Assembly: GCF_042453785.1 (NCBI RefSeq)
Contig: NC_091677.1
Coordinates: forward strand, 29,513,501 to 29,577,500
Origin: Malus domestica
Lineage: Eukaryota > Streptophyta > Magnoliopsida > Rosales > Rosaceae
Reading direction: 5' to 3'
DNA: 64,000 nucleotides
The notes below the pieces were generated by a model. It worked only from the letters and a program-made list of their open reading frames with translations. It made no database searches and was not told the origin of the DNA. The position numbers were made by a program, and so were the translations under genes. Below, piece after piece: positions 11,577 through 23,583 of this stretch. Numbering within the stretch: the first letter of the stretch is position 1; the number at the start of each line of letters is the position of its first letter.

Positions 11577-12767
11577 ATCGATTGCTCAGCTGGGCTTCTA
11601 CTTGTGGATGGATGGTAGCGTGGAGACACAATACGAGTGGAGGAACTGGATTGGAAAAATGAGTCATCTGATGTCGATTGACCAACTGAGCATTGAAGGT
11701 TTCATAAACTCGAGCAGATGAAGAGGGTGGAATTAGTCACGTACATACTTTAAACTCTCACTGTATACCTGAATGCTGAACCTGATGAAATTGACAGTTC
11801 ATCGTTGCGTTTCTGTATATAGATTGTTAAACGATGCATAATATTTATCGATTTATTTGGAATCTCCGTTCAATCATCTTGTCAACTTTTACATGTTCCA
11901 TGTGCGGACATCCCCAATTTCAGGATTAGAAGTTGGTTCGTTTCAGTTTCTTACAGGAACATGGGGGGTTTTGGCAGTTGGATTTGCAACTTCTTATGCA
12001 TGATTTCTCTGGTCATTACAGGAACACGACGGAATGGTGGACGGAATCTAATGGCAATTGATTAATTGGCTGATTTTAAATAGTTCAAGGGTCAATTTCA
12101 ACTGGAATAATAGTATAGAGTGTCAAACCGCAGTTTACCCCTTTTTTTTTCTTTCTATTTTCTAAAGTTTGGTTTACTTTTCGTCCTCCATACAATACAA
12201 AGGTATGATCTCTTCTTTTTTATTTATGGGGTTTGACAAATTCAAACTCGAACCTCTTTCTTACGTTAGAAAGGGAAATATCGTTTTAATGAAGGAACAA
12301 ACTGTCAAATGATCTGAAGATATAAATTGACATGATTCAAAAATTTTATAATGTAATGTGGAAAAAAGGATAATTTTGTTGTTCATTTTGTAATTGCCTC
12401 AAACTTGAAGGGTGTAAAATGTAGTTAGCGAAAACTAGAATGTATTGTGTCATGAATAAAAAGACACCTACATTATTATTATTATTAAGAGAGGTGATTT
12501 TCACATTTTTTTATTTATAGCCATCAAATTAAATAAATCAAAAAATACCAAAATTAAACAATGGCTTGTGAAAATCATTGTCCGACACTAGGAACATGTC
12601 TTTCACAAATGAACAACCCATGCCACGAATAAATAAATAATATGGTATATTTGACTTTAAAAATAATGAAAAAAAATCTCATGTATTTTTGGTCAATCAA
12701 AAGATTGATTTACTTGCCTATCATTCCTTGCCGCATTAACATATATATAATATCCTCTAATAATTAT
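11577..12767. other. Tetraspanin 3' region and intergenic DNA
   Basis: Presumed 3' UTR of the tetraspanin gene (to roughly 11850) followed by AT-rich sequence with no gene. A short ATT microsatellite lies at about 12471-12487. Confidence 0.4.
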
Positions 12768-12929
12768 GGGTAATGTTAGGGAGACCAAAATTTTAAACTA
12801 AATTTTATAAACCGAATGATGTGATTGTTGATGATTGAATTATTACTAAAATGTTGATAACGTTTCCTATTGATGACACATATTGGTTTGTAAATTTGAT
12901 TTAAAAATTTGATTTCCTAGCATTATTCA
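12768..12929. mobile_element. MITE, ~160 bp, with imperfect terminal inverted repeats
   Basis: The left end (GGGTAATGTTAGG, then CCAAAATTTTAAACTAAATT) is an imperfect inverted copy of the right end (AATTTGATTTAAAAATTTGA, then CCTAGCATTATTCA). An 8-bp direct repeat ATAATTAT flanks it (12760-12767, 12930-12937), a size typical of hAT-type elements. No coding capacity. Confidence 0.6.
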
Positions 12930-12937
12930 ATAATTAT

Positions 12938-13220
12938 ACACAGCCCATATATCTACGTATTCGATCTGACTGGGTTGCATAATTGTGTTCATAATTTATT
13001 TGCTCAAAAGTATAATTCTAACATTCTTCCTGTTTTGATCCATGATCCATCCACTGAAGACACGTAATTTTCAACTTCCTCAATCATACCATGCATGTTA
13101 CCCTCCTAATGTACCCAATGACTGGGTTGAATAATTGTTGCTGTTGAAATCTTTCTGTTTGCTTTTATAAAAAGGCATGTGCCAAGAAATTCAACTTCTC
13201 TTAAACCCTAGCTAGCACAA
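12938..13220 (+). promoter_or_regulatory. Possible promoter of a hairpin RNA
   Basis: A TATA-like TTTATAAAAAGG at about 13163-13174 lies ~50 bp ahead of the inverted repeat at 13221-13302, and a pyrimidine-rich stretch follows. This spacing is what a plant Pol II non-coding transcript would show. Inference only. Confidence 0.3.
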
Positions 13221-13302
13221 GATGGAAAGTCTTGGGTGATATGGTTGCACACTCTGTAAATGTGCTCGCTCAAAGTACAGCCTTATCTAAGACTCTCCAT
13301 TC
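13221..13302 (+). ncRNA. miRNA-precursor-like hairpin
   Basis: Bases 13221-13247 pair with 13278-13302 over about 25 positions, with several G-U pairs, one mismatch and one 3-nt bulge; the terminal loop is about 30 nt. Arm length, near-complete pairing and an upstream TATA box fit a plant MIR gene. I do not recognise either arm as a known mature miRNA, so it could be a decayed or lineage-specific one, or chance structure. Confidence 0.35.
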
Positions 13303-15643
13303 AAGGAACCCATACAACACTTAAAAACACTTATAACTTAAAGTCACAAACCAAAACACGCAAAAAAGGGAAGGCATAATAAGAGGAAAACAATTGCAAT
13401 GAGTTTATAATTCCGTTGGTTATAATTTACCTAAACGTGTATTTGAGGTTCAGTATGTTCGACTTCTTCTTGTAGGGGCTTGTATATCAGTTCATTAATA
13501 ATATTCACTCCTGCATATGAGATTGCTCGTATCAAAGGAGGGAGGGGATATTTTTTTCATTCAGGAAAGCATGATTCAGCTTCTGTTTCTAAGAAGATCC
13601 CCATGTTCTTGAATATAATAAGTGCGTAGCTTGGTTCTTCATTGTCACAGAGATGAGCATTAATTAAGATAAAAATTGAGACAGTTTTTTTGTGGTACTT
13701 GCTGAATGGATTTTCAAAGTATCTTCTTCTACAGTTGCGCTACTTTAACTACCGGAAATTCATACTTTATTAGCATAATCAAAACACAATCTTATATATA
13801 ATCAGTTCTAATTAAGCTTTATCTAGGAAATGCATCGTGCTTGCTTTATTGAATAATATATTTCTTTTAAGAGCACAAACTAACTCTTCATTTGTTCGAT
13901 GCATTGTACTCATGCTTTATATCTTATTGGAGATGTGATTCTGTAATGGAGTTAGTCTTAATTAACTACTCGGTTAGCGATAATCAAGTACGTTTAATTA
14001 ACTAAAGAATGTTATCTACTGGGTCCGGGCATCACCCCACACATACTTCAATGTTATTTTATGATGCTTGATCGGATCATCGTGCAACATGACTTTTGAA
14101 GAAGCACAAGGAAGGGCTTCGAATTGTTACCTCAAGCTTTAAGCTAGCTTCATATTAACTATGGTTCAAAATTGGAGGTTACAGTGCTAATATATAATTT
14201 ATGCTCGATTCTTGTTTGCCCACCCACCTTATATTCGCACTCCACGAATAGAATTCTAAAAGAAAGATTGAAGGCAGAAACATGAAATTCAGCAGATAGG
14301 ACAATTAGTTGGTGAAATTAACCAAATAACATCTTCTCTTAGAATTTTTATTTTTTTTCAAAAACTTACACACTTTGGCCCCTCGCATTCAAAACATTCA
14401 CGCTCATTTGTATATGTGCTTCATACACAACATTCATATGCAAAAAGGTGCCTTCAAAGAGATTGAAGACCGTTTGATAACTATTTCGTTTTTACATTTT
14501 GTGTTGAGATATATATGAGAAAAGTATATGGGAGAAAGGAGAGATGAAGGAGGGTGATGGGAGAGAGGAAAAGAAATAAAGAATGAACGAAAAAAGAATC
14601 TCGAAAGTGAAAACAGTTCAACAAAGATTTTTGTTTTTTAATTTTAGTTTTCATTATGTGTGCCTTTTTCTTATACATCTGTGCTCATCATCCTTCATCC
14701 ACTCTTCATTATGCATGAAATAAAAACATGATGCTTAAGTGGTTGTGTGAAGACCAATTGATTGTTTTGGTGCCAAATAGGGATTTTTATCACAATTGTC
14801 ATTATGATTTGTGAAAAATGTACGTTTACTCCTTTGTGTTTCAAATCGATTAATGTCTTTTATGAATGTTGGCGGCACAACAATCAGAGAGAACAATTTT
14901 ATTGAAAACAAAATAAAGAACACTATACAAGATAAAAAATATCAACAGTTTAATAAAACGAAAGTTGAACAATGAATTTGTAATGAACTTTTTTGCACAT
15001 ATAGAGGCTTGCGGACTTGTCATTTCTGATATTTGAACTTTAGACATCTCGTTACAAATGAAGAAGAATACCATTAAACCGTAATATTAAATAATAACTT
15101 AAAAACCATGTTAATTTTAACGATAAAACAAATGTTCATTTCCTAAGAAACATGAGTATTTCCCAAAGTGATTGCCCAAAAAAATCTGTTCAGACTTGAT
15201 ACCCTCATGTAGATGATGTCTAAAATACCCATATCGCTTGATCACCTCGCACAAGCTTCAAGGGAACTGGTAAAACTTGTAATTATTTCTTAGCAGGAGG
15301 AGCATTATCGTAAATCTGCTCACACTCATACTACTAGAAATTTGGCTAAAAGACACATTTTTTTATTGGTGTCTATTGTGGATATTTTCATTAATGACAA
15401 ACCTTAATGGCCACTAAGCAGCCACTAAATTAGAAATGATGTCCTATGTAGAAGACTATATTGTTATAAACACCACAAATTAAATAACGGTGACACAATA
15501 AATAATTACACATTTGAACTTATGTGACAAGATGGTATGTAGTCATTGGCAGTATGATGATCCTCGTGACGCACGCACAGTAGGCCAGTGAAAGAACTTA
15601 GCCCATGTGACAAGATGATATGCAGTCATTGGCAGTATGATGA
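13303..15643. other. Intergenic DNA, no gene seen
   Basis: AT-rich, with only short frames. Near 15331 the sequence ACTACTAGAAATTTGGC resembles a worn CACTA-type transposon terminus. An imperfect ~38-bp direct duplication (GTGACAAGATGGTATGTAG-like) occurs near 15530 and 15606, just left of the MITE at 15644. Confidence 0.4.
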
Positions 15644-15864
15644 GGAGGTGGATTGTCTGCGCTCCTATTTTCATACTCTTCTCATTCTTTTCTGTTTGTA
15701 TGGTTACGGTTAAGGCACGTTAACATTTTATATTGATTTTTTTATAAAAATAATAAAACAAAAAGTAATAAAAATGTAAAATGTTGACGTGGCTTAACCG
15801 TGACCACATAAAACAGGAGGAGATGCAAAGAGTAGGGAAATAGGACTGCAGACAATCCACCTCC
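15644..15864. mobile_element. MITE with ~90-bp inverted arms (Mutator-like)
   Basis: The 221-bp element is a fold-back: its left arm (GGAGGTGGATTGTCTGC onward) is the inverted copy of its right arm (ending GACAATCCACCTCC), with pairing continuing for about 90 bases to a T/A-rich centre. The flanks GTATGATGA (15635-15643) and GTATGATAC (15865-15873) share 7 of 9 bases, consistent with a worn 9-bp target duplication of the Mutator type. No coding capacity. Confidence 0.8.
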
Positions 15865-18620
15865 GTATGATACTCATGACGCACGCACATTAGGATTCTT
15901 ATTTGGTTCTTTCTATTCATGCATGTGCATGTAGGGTCCTGAATATTTATTTTTACAGCTTAGCCCATCTATGATTATTGGAGGCATTTGCCATTAACCT
16001 GACAATTTCTTACCTGATCTGTAAACACGATACTAAAACGTTATGAAAATAATAAATTTTGGATCGACATGATACTAATCGAATCATTATCGGGTCATCC
16101 AATAAGAACACATTATTAACAGGTTTATTATTGTAGGCCGTTGGCTTCAATTTACACCATATAGTTATAATCTAGCCATGTATGTATTGTTTGAACTTTG
16201 ATGAAAGAAAACAAATATCATGATCTCAATGCTCTCAACATAAATCCAAAGCATAGATATGTCGATTGTTATTGTAGCTATATCTTGAAAGAGTTTGTAG
16301 TTTAGTTGATTAAGAACATTTTTATATGAATATTAGATTGAATCTAAATTATCTCTCCCCTATTTCATTGTAAGTTACCATCCAATTTGAAATCAGCACA
16401 AAATTCAATTCTTAATTCTAGCTAATTTACTACATGGCCGGAGTCCTTCACATATTTTGGAAAGGCTTATGGACGAATTAAGAGATTGATTTAAACTAGT
16501 GATCTAAGCAGCAGTTTTCTTTGTTTTCAAGGTCTTTTTCTTGGATCAATAAATATATATCGCTAAGAACCAACCAAGTGCAACCTTAGAATATAAACAA
16601 GCAAACAAAAACCGGATAATTATATATCCATGAATAGATGCTTAATTCCACTTCATCCACTTGCTTATCTCCACTTGTTAGGATTGATAAACTACAAATT
16701 TAGTTCGTGCACCAGACAACATTTTGTCTCTTGGGCCACACAAATTATAACCAATATTAAATCGTGGCTTTACGTCATGATTTCTCAAGTACACGTGTTT
16801 TAAGATAACTAATAATATGGAAACCCTAATGAGGACTTATTGGTAAAAGGCGTTATTCTTTCTACACTAGGAACTTTGACTAAAACCATATAAACTGTCA
16901 ATTTTAATGGAAGTACTCAAACACAGAGGGCTAGCTGTAACATGTTTCCATAAGAAGAGAGGATCAGGTAAAGGACTAGTAATAGCCAAAGTAATATAAT
17001 ACGTTTAATTGATAAGAACAAGGGGAAAGCTTCATTTGAGTTCAATTTTGTTTCTTTAGATTGGTTGTTGCTTGTTAACCAACTAACTTTTGGTGCAAAG
17101 TACTTCATTAGCTTGATGTAAATATTGTTGGTTTCGTTTCATGGCAGTTTAAGTTTTTAGAGGCTAGTGTTTGTCAAACATGGTATTAAAGCTCTAGTTC
17201 TAAGAGTTTATGGTCAGTTAGAAACCTATAGGCCGCCTCGTTTGTGTTTCTTTCCATGTTTAAGAAGAGGATGTACGTGACATAGGGTGTTAGTATGCAT
17301 TGTATGACACTTAAGTTTTTTGGGGCCTAGTTTTTTCTAACATTTTCCTTCTCACAATTGAAAGACATTTCAAGTTTGAATCTTCGTTTAGAGTCTTTTT
17401 CCCCTACGATCCCTTGGAGGGAGCAAACCAAAGTAGATGCCAGGTCAAGATGTTTCACAAAACGGCTCCCTATCGGCTATTAATAATGAACTTTAATCGC
17501 TTTAGCTAACTTTCAACCAGGCGCTTAATTAGTGCAGTTGTTCGTAAGTTATTTCCGTATTTGTTGTTTCTCTCTTTGCTTAGTTTCAATCTATTTCCCC
17601 CTCTTTCATGGCAAGGTGGGCAGCTGCCTACAAATATTGTAAAATTTTCTCAATCATATGAGATTTTACCCATCTAAAAATTGAGCAGTTGAGTAATAGC
17701 TTGATCGTTACATACATTTGGCAAAGATATTTTTGTTTGTACTGGTAACGCAACCATCATGCGACATTTTCATAATATTAAAACTCATCATCAACAATTT
17801 TTTCAGTTGTAATGTTGCTTTTTATGATCATTACTAGTGCCGGTTAATTTTAAAGAGTTTTCCTTGTTTAACATAACTCAAACGTTTTTGTACGTCGTTT
17901 CACTTAATTAAGATATGTTAAGGAGACTCTTTTAAAATTGAGATTCTCCATAAACTCTTTGTTATCTATTGTTTTAGCATAATTATGTGGCAACATTATA
18001 AAATATTATGTAAAAAACATGAGATATCGGAGAGGAACTCTAACAAATGAAACATTATTCTTCTAGATAAAATCAGTTAAAAGAAGTCAACAAAACCTGC
18101 CAATATCCCGGAAAATGTGTCAGCCAATTGTTCACAATGCGTTTTCTGTAACGGCGTCCTCCGTGGCCACAATTGCCCTCCCAGTATTTGTTGCACAACT
18201 GCCCTTCACGTCCTCATCTTTTAACGGCACACCGTTTACTTCATTCCTCCGAAACGACAAAAACACCCCTCCCTCCCCTCCGTGACTCCGTCCGGAATGC
18301 ACAACTGAACAAAGAAACGACGTAGGGTAGAGTCAGGCGGAATTGACGCCTTAACCGTCGGTAGGGCCCAGGTTTCAGTGGCTTTTATCGTAATACAATG
18401 ACAGGACATGGGGCGATGGTCATAGTGAAATTATTGAAGCTCTTTTTAGTTACGGCAGAAATACGAATATCATATGTTTTTTATGCAAGTGGAATAAAAA
18501 ATTTTAGTTTTTAAATTATTAGTTTTTTAATATCATAAACCATCATTTTCATAAAAACACGTGATATACCATTTCGATAACGGTTATACTAAAAAATCTC
18601 TTATTACTGTGGCAGCTTTG
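15865..18620. other. Intergenic DNA upstream of the expansin gene
   Basis: No gene recognised. Near 17183 a block resembling a retrotransposon primer-binding context (TGGTATTAAAGCTCTAG) suggests an old LTR-element remnant, but no LTR pair was found. Toward the right end the DNA becomes GC-richer (18150-18310). Confidence 0.4.
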
Positions 18621-18660
18621 CAGCAGGTGCTATATATCCTATATATAGTTATATACGATA
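18557..18660 (+). promoter_or_regulatory. Expansin core promoter with G-box and TATA region
   Basis: A CACGTG G-box lies near 18559 and a double TATA region (CTATATATCCTATATATAG) at about 18630-18648, some 170 bp before the start codon. The leader between them contains GCC repeats. G-boxes bind bZIP/bHLH factors such as light or ABA regulators; use here is inferred. Confidence 0.5.
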
Positions 18661-18818
18661 CAGAACATAACCTAAAATCCAAAGCATAGAAAAGCCTCTA
18701 ATTCACTACACATTTGTCGGCATAGCTTTGTGCTCACTGTTGACCCAAACCAGTGCTCAGAACTTTCTCCGCCGCCGCCGCCACTCAACACCCACTTAAT
18801 CAAACATTCTACCTCACA

Positions 18819-20641
18819 ATGCAGCTCCTCCACCGCGGCTTCGGCCTTGTGTTGGTTCTGAATTCGTTGCTTCTGCTTGTGTCTTGTCAAGTTCAGCAAC
18901 CCCGGGCCAGCACCCGCTGGCTCCCAGCCATCGCCACCTGGTACGGCAACCCCGAAGGCGACGGCAGCGACGGTAAGACCCTACCCTCAAACACAATTCA
19001 ATTTGGTTTTAGCTTACAATGCCGCATGTTTAGACAGTCAAAAGTATCATTTGTACGTACAGTCTCAACAGATTTTGTACATCTCAGTTGTATTATACTT
19101 GCGTCAATTTAAATTTAGTCAAGTTGATTAGATCAATGTGCTTGAACTTCACTGCACCAAAGTTTGAATTTTCTTTTCCGTTAATAAAGATAAATTTAGA
19201 GTAATTAAAGTGAATTTTTTATACTTTTCTTCTGTTGAGATGGTACAAATTATTTTAATTGGTCGTGAATTAATTATGTCGGCATGTGCTTAATTTTGGT
19301 AGGCGGAGCGTGTGGGTACGGGTCAATGGTGGACGTGAAGCCGTTCAGGGCGAGGGTTGGTGCGGTGAGCCCGGTTCTGTTCAAGAGCGGCGAGGGGTGC
19401 GGCGCGTGTTACAAAATCAAGTGTCTCGACCAGAGCATCTGCTCGAGACGACCCGCCACAATAATCGTGACAGATGAGTGTCCGGGCTGCTCGAACGGGC
19501 CGATCCAGTTCGACCTCAGCGGCGCCGCCTTTGGGCGCATGGCTGTGTCCGGCGAAGGCGGTTTGCTCAGAAACCAAGGCGAACTCTCCGTCCTTTACCG
19601 ACGGTAACGTTCGCATATGTCATGTTTAGCTTGTTTGCTTTAACGGTCCTCGTTCGCACAAGTCAATTTAATTATTTTACCTACAGGACACCATGTAAGT
19701 ATCCTGGGAAGCAGATTGCCTTCCATGTAAATGAAGGTTCAACAAATTATTGGCTATCACTGCTAGTAGAGTTTGAGGATGGAGATGGAGACGTCGGATC
19801 AATGCATATAAGACCGGCACGTTGTCCTTCTCTTTTTTATACATTGCTGCATGCCTCTTGCAACTTTACTTACTTTACTTTTACATTTACTTTTGCTATT
19901 AAGAAAACAAAAATGTTCCTCGTACTACATATTTGCACCATATATCTAATAGAGATGAGACTCACATATGTTGGTGTGCCTTGCCTTTATTAGAGAGATG
20001 ATACAAATGATGATACAAATATATAGTAAGTGTAACATTACTCGAAAGAAAATGCATGCCAAATCAACGAAATTAAAGATAGTTTTTCCTTGAAATATAA
20101 CGAAGTACTTAGTCGTACAATTCCACGTTTTCAAATAAAAAGCAGTGTAAACATGTCCAAACTGGTTTACAAACCTTCAAAGAAAATGATACTTGTGTAG
20201 TGAATATTTTAGTCATGAGAAGCAAGACTTACATGTTATGAGCATATTGTTGCATTAACAATGTACTCGTGATATGTAATTGAGTAATTTGAGTTGTTAT
20301 CTTCCAGAAACAACACAATTCCTATCGCAGACCTTAATCCGAAACAATTTTGCAAAGCCATATTTTAGCGTTAATTAAGTGATTAAAGAATTTAAAGTTC
20401 ACTAATTTTTTATTTATATTTTTGTGTTGGTGGGATGGTGCAGGCAAGTTCAAGCGAGTGGATCGAGATGAGTCATGTATGGGGAGCTAATTGGTGCATA
20501 AATGGGGGTCCTCTAAAAGGACCATTCTCAGTGAAGATTACAACTCTCTCGACAGCAAAAACTCTCTCAGCCAGAGATGTCATTCCCGGTAATTGGTCTC
20601 CAAAAGCCACTTACACTTCTCGCCTCAATTTCCACTACTAG
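18819..20641 (+). CDS. Beta-expansin (EXPB3-like), four exons
   Basis: Exons 18819-18972, 19303-19603, 19687-19816 and 20444-20641 give 260 residues. The start is the first ATG and opens a signal peptide (~24 residues), so the protein is secreted. Domain 1 (double-psi beta-barrel, about residues 35-155) has ATWYGNPEGDGSDG, GACGYG, GCGACYKIKC and DECPGC. Domain 2 (CBM63-like) has FHVNEGS, WLSLLVEFEDGDGDVGSMHI, WGANWC and PLKGPFS. It closely resembles Arabidopsis EXPB3. Expansins loosen cell walls without hydrolysis. Two oddities: the family HFD motif reads QFD here (IQFDLSG), and intron 3 can only be spliced in frame with a GC donor (CCG|GCACGT at 19816/19817, acceptor ending 20443). The other introns are GT-AG. 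Confidence 0.93.
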
Positions 20642-20648
20642 CTTGGCT

Positions 20649-20740
20649 TAATATTTGACAAACAGGTCATGATATATAGAATATAAGCACTTTTTAATAT
20701 TTGACAAACAGGTCATGATATATAGAATATAAGCACTTTT
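20649..20740 (+). repeat. 46-bp perfect tandem duplication after the expansin stop
   Basis: The unit starting TAATATTTGACAAACAGGTC at 20649 repeats at 20695 without visible change. It lies within the likely 3' UTR and suggests a recent slippage or duplication event. Confidence 0.9.
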
Positions 20741-22284
20741 TTGACTAAGCATTTTCTAGGCCCGAAAAAGGGCTTGTCCGGTTGTCCCCATGAGACAAAA
20801 GTAGCCGTTGTCGGGTTGGTGTTTTTTGTTTTTAAAGAAAAGTAGCCGTTGGATTGCACTAATTAATTATAATGGCATCCAATGCTCTTTCTTTTTCTTG
20901 TTTTTTTTTCCTTTTGAACTTTCCTGCTGTTCCGACTGCACTGAGATATGTTGCCAGCCCTCTCCAAAAGGAGAGAGAGCGTGTGTTCTTGCTTTGTTAA
21001 TGCTATATGTAAGTTTGTGGACCCAATGGTGTTTTAATGAATTTGGACCCTTTGATTGCACTTTAATGTCGCGTACCATGGGAGATCTCTGAGCATACAA
21101 GAACTCATGTTGGAGAGAAAAGCTTAACTATAGAGTAAGATAAATAAGAAGATATACACCAATGTATAGATAAACTATTGTCCTTATGTATAGGGTGATG
21201 TTAAACACTTTAAAAAAGAAATTACAGACAATCACTCATGTAAATTTAATTGCATCAACGATTAACAGACACTCACATACACAATAGCTAGCTTGGTTGT
21301 CTGAGTATATAGTCTCTAGTGCGGCAAAGTAAGTGAAGGAACAAGATAGAGTTTAGACTACGTACTTTCGGCTGTAGAACATTAATTTATGAGTTCATAG
21401 AAGGGGCCAGGGGTTTCTATTCCTATTCCAAAGGGTAACAGCCCTAAAAATGAATGTCAGAACCTGTAATTGGACTGCATAATGATATTCCTCTTCACTT
21501 GTAAGTGAGAGGTCTTAGGTTTGAATATCGTGGATGACGAATCCGATACTAAATTGGGTTCCCTATTGTATAGCTTAACCGAACTCTCCCCTCCCTTAGT
21601 GTAAATATATCGTTGTACTAAAAAAAATGGAGATGTTTTGGTCACATCACATACATATATGATCACCCACACGCTGATGTGTTTACAACCTTCAAATCTC
21701 TCACAATTTGCAAGGGCTGCTTGTGTCGAGAATTTTTAGGACGCCGGGAATACTCTCGTCATATCAAGTATCATAATATAAGTAATTAAAATATTCATTT
21801 TTAAATATCTAACTACTTGTATTATAATACTTGCTATATATATTTTTTTAAATTTGATCATATTAGATTTTAGCCATTACATTCAATGAATTTATAAATA
21901 TAAAACTAAAAAAAAAAATACACATATATGGTGGACTAGCCTCCACCCCATCAACCCATGGGAAATTCTAGCCTAAGTTTGCTCTAAAAATGAGTTTGGG
22001 GTTAACACTCATATTTGGCCTAAGGGTTGGAGCAAGTTGAGGTAGATTTATAACTTAAAATTTGAGTTTTACTTCAAGCGTTAGAGTAGGTCTAAAAAAT
22101 AATAGTGGGCGGTTATTTACTATTTGATTTTGATCTTAATTTATTAAAGAAGTATAAAAATAAAAGTTAAATAATCATTGACCGTCAGATTAAAATTGAA
22201 CGGTTGATGAGCATAATATTATTTTTTTTTTGAACCATAAGGTCTTGGAGAACAAAATTCTTTTTTTTTTGGGTCAATATATAC
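20741..22284. other. Intergenic DNA with a SINE-like copy
   Basis: No gene. Contains the SINE-like repeat at 21470-21628; the rest is AT-rich sequence without recognisable coding frames. Confidence 0.4.
21470..21628 (+). mobile_element. SINE-like repeat with A-tail
   Basis: The block holds a tRNA-like segment (CTTCACTTGTAAGTGAGAGG followed by TTAGGTTTGAATATC, which resembles a Pol III box B) and ends TAAATATATCGTTGTAC plus an A-run. Related pieces recur near 31848-31990, 32085-32195, 35717-35860 and 35960-36075 in either orientation. The left boundary is uncertain. Confidence 0.6.
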
Positions 22285-22515
22285 GAGATAGGATCCTCGC
22301 CGGATCCTCTTGTGGGGATCCCAGGAATCCTTTAATCCTATCCACTCATCATACATCATGTGGTCAGTTTTCGTCAGATACTATTTGTGTTCAATTTTAA
22401 ATAACATAATTTAAAATGATTTCTGATCGTACGATGTACAAAGACATGATTAAAGTATCCCGAGGATCCTTAGGATCCGGCGAGGATCCTTAGGATCCGG
22501 CGAGGATCCTATCTC
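22285..22515. mobile_element. MITE rich in GGATCC, 231 bp
   Basis: The ends are inverted copies: GAGATAGGATCCTCGCCGG at left and CCGGCGAGGATCCTATCTC at right. The flanks AATATATAC (22276-22284) and AATACATAC (22516-22524) form a 9-bp target duplication with one mismatch, pointing to a Mutator-like origin. Only the right terminus carries an extra 20-bp tandem duplication of the GAGGATCCTTAGGATCCGGC unit. Confidence 0.85.
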
Positions 22516-22524
22516 AATACATAC

Positions 22525-23448
22525 TATTTATTTTTGTTACTCCTCACCAATAGAACTTTGCCAACTCAAGAAGATATTTGTAAGAAACAAAGTTTTATGA
22601 AAAAGATTCTTAAAGATTATGCAAGGAAAACCAATAGCTAGGAGGAGCAGCAGGAAGGATCAAAAAAACATTTTATTAAGTGGGGTGCAATATAGAATAC
22701 GTAATTAAGATAAAAGTCAAGTTAATGATAGAGAATGACGTGATTATCACTTAACATAACAAGGTTGGTAGTTAGATTGTGGACATTCTGTTACATTGTC
22801 AATGTAAGTTTTTCTATTTCAACGTGATTGAATTACAAAATCAACGTTTATTGTACACCAATCGTGTACTATTACAATATAGACGTATGTTATTACTAGG
22901 GAATGTTATGAACTTACACAACATCGTAATCGTGCATTAAAAAAAACCTATTAGTTTTAACATAAATTTCTTAAGATAAAATTGCGGATTTAAATGAAAA
23001 TATCCCCAAACGCAATGATACAGTGAAAACCTACAGTAATGTCGCAAGCAATTAAATGAAAACCATCTGAACGAGAACGACCCGACAAAATATGCTAGAG
23101 GTTTTTAATTTTGTATTTCTTTGGGGTTGGGCGGGTTGGAACGACGCGGGGGGGGGGGGGGGGGGGAGGGGGGGGGGAGGGGGGGAGGGGGGGGATCATA
23201 GAAAGACAATTGGGAATGTAAAAAAGACTTGCGAGTCTATTGGTTGGCAGCACGGTAGAGATTAGAGAGTGTTTCACTCTCATGTTATATATGAGTCTGG
23301 AAGTGGAAGTATAGATCATCTATGTATGCTCTGAGGGAGCTAGGGGGGCCGAAGGATTCCTCATTCGACCTTATAAATTTCTCAACCTGAAAGTATAATC
23401 ATCTCAGGCTACATCAAAGTTGGATCATCCTGGTATCCTATCAACTGC
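22525..23448. other. Spacer upstream of DUF247 copy 1
   Basis: From about 22920 it resembles the upstream spacers of the other DUF247 copies (for example near 32200-32700 and 36080-36650), so it belongs to the duplicated unit. It includes the G-rich tract. Confidence 0.5.
23148..23194 (+). repeat. Homopurine G-rich tract
   Basis: Forty-seven bases composed of G with only three A interruptions. It could form G-quadruplexes, and its length is prone to sequencing or assembly error. The matching place in the other duplicated spacers has no such tract. Confidence 0.9.
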
Positions 23449-23458
23449 CTATAAATAT
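23449..23458 (+). promoter_or_regulatory. TATA box of DUF247 copy 1
   Basis: The context ACTGCCTATAAATAT is conserved in the other spacers near 32690 and 36628, as expected of a shared core promoter. Here it lies about 135 bp before the first ATG (23584). Confidence 0.6.
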
Positions 23459-23583
23459 TCCACGTTTTAGAACTAGACGTATGATTAGTAAGATAGTGCT
23501 ATTCAAACACTTGTAATTTTTGTTCTTGTTAATATATAATACTTGATTAGGTGAGTTACATTTAGAGTTGGAAAGAGTTGACG

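Noticed and set aside
13221-13302. Assignment of the hairpin to miR171 or miR477
   Set aside because: Short stretches (GGTGATAT, ACTCTCC) recall these families, but neither arm matches across 20 bases.
18753-18818. N-terminal extension of the expansin
   Set aside because: No ATG in this stretch; the signal peptide begins at the ATG at 18819.
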